NCBI GenBank assembly: GCA_021734595.1
Contig: JAIPIO010000083.1
Location: 1 to 13,610 of the forward strand
From: Kiritimatiellales bacterium
GTDB taxonomy: Bacteria; Verrucomicrobiota; Kiritimatiellia; Kiritimatiellales; Pontiellaceae
Length of the DNA: 13,610 nt
Direction: 5' to 3'
Position numbers and translations under genes: made by a program
Shown here: positions 13,293-13,610 of the stretch, one piece after another
Layout: the number at the start of each line of letters is the position of its first letter
Numbering within the stretch: position 1 is the first letter of the stretch
The notes under the pieces: model-generated
The model's database searches: none
What the model saw: only the letters and a program-made list of their open reading frames with translations
What the model was told of the DNA's origin: nothing

Positions 13293-13610
13293 AATTTAAT
13301 CGGCACCTCAAAAATGACATCAATAACATATTCCCGGGCAAAGGATTTGGCGGTCGGACGCTTAACAATCCTTGTTTTGTCGCTGAACCTTTGCTCCTTG
13401 CAGATTGCTTCCCAGAAAAGTTTAACGGCATCTTCGCCCGCGGGTTCCTTGTCGAGATAGCTGATACCCGAAATCCGGATGCCCCGAATGGCCTCGACCG
13501 GCATCCCGCCGGATTTCGTGTTGCCGCCCCGGTGAAGCGGGTTAACCGATGTTAAAAACATTCCGTCGGGAACCGTCTGCTGCAGATCCATCAGCGTTTC
13601 CAGCCAAACC
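13289..13610 (-). CDS. PilN-like C-terminal end of pilus-assembly protein (Amuc_1101-type?), partial
   Basis: The reverse-strand frame is open from the window edge to a stop at 13289, giving about 106 residues. The piece begins VWLETLMDLQQTVPDGMFLTS, runs through IRGIRISGISYLD, and ends EYVIDVIFEVPIKL. That matches the general PilN C-terminal pattern (an 'LxxLxxxxPxGxxLTS' entry, an 'I.G' strand, then a closing beta strand). Its stop overlaps the start of the Amuc_1100-like gene by 4 bp. In Akkermansia the neighbour of Amuc_1100 is the PilM-like Amuc_1101, so this may be the end of a PilM-PilN-type protein. A separate PilN is equally possible; the N-terminal part outside the window would decide. 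Confidence 0.6.
   Translation of the reverse strand, partial: VWLETLMDLQQTVPDGMFLTSVNPLHRGGNTKSGGMPVEAIRGIRISGISYLDKEPAGEDAVKLFWEAICKEQRFSDKTRIVKRPTAKSFAREYVIDVIFEVPIKL

Overview
The window looks like chromosomal DNA of a PVC-group bacterium, most likely Kiritimatiellota or a related Verrucomicrobiota/Lentisphaerota lineage. This rests on a gene block resembling the Akkermansia Amuc_1098-1101 pilus-like locus, planctomycete/verrucomicrobial-style TPR proteins next to an ExbB gene, and many Gram-negative export signals. It is an inference from protein resemblance; no rRNA or other marker is present. No phage, insertion sequence, CRISPR array or tRNA was seen.

Layout, left to right. (1) 1-3205, minus strand: an envelope operon of a 741-aa exported TPR protein, a 219-aa exported TPR protein (ATGA overlap), and the start of an ExbB/TolQ-type proton channel cut by the window edge. 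(2) 3318-5842, plus strand: an AGCS-family sodium:amino-acid symporter joined by an ATGA overlap to a secreted right-handed beta-helix protein. The two operons diverge from a 112-bp region. (3) 5843-6093: a non-coding interval with inverted repeats. (4) 6094-6609, minus: a lipoprotein-like methionine sulfoxide reductase B. It diverges from a 104-aa HNH nuclease-like gene (6770-7084, plus) across 160 bp. (5) 7081-8713, minus: a DnaQ-like DEDDh 3'-5' exonuclease followed by an LdhA-type D-lactate dehydrogenase. (6) 8753-8791: a strong hairpin terminator. (7) 8813-13610, minus: a pilus-like operon read as the end of a PilN-like (Amuc_1101-type) gene, an Amuc_1100-like gene, an Amuc_1099-like gene with calcium-binding-type repeats, and an Amuc_1098-like secretin.

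The most unusual signal is not a gene. A short dyad, TTCCA-N5-TGGAA (spacer usually R-NNN-Y), occurs 8 times exactly and 7 times with one mismatch. For a random 13.6-kb sequence with equal bases about 0.013 exact and 0.4 one-mismatch copies are expected. Copies come in pairs or a triplet with start-to-start distances of 31, 31, 31, 31, 32, 33 and 21 bp, i.e. close to whole turns of B-DNA. They sit in both divergent promoter regions and also inside the 741-aa TPR gene and the exonuclease gene. In the TPR gene they are translated in all three frames (FQxLE, FPxxG, SRDWK), so conservation appears to act on DNA rather than protein. It looks like a phased operator system or a dispersed palindromic element. 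I know of no description of it, but I cannot search.
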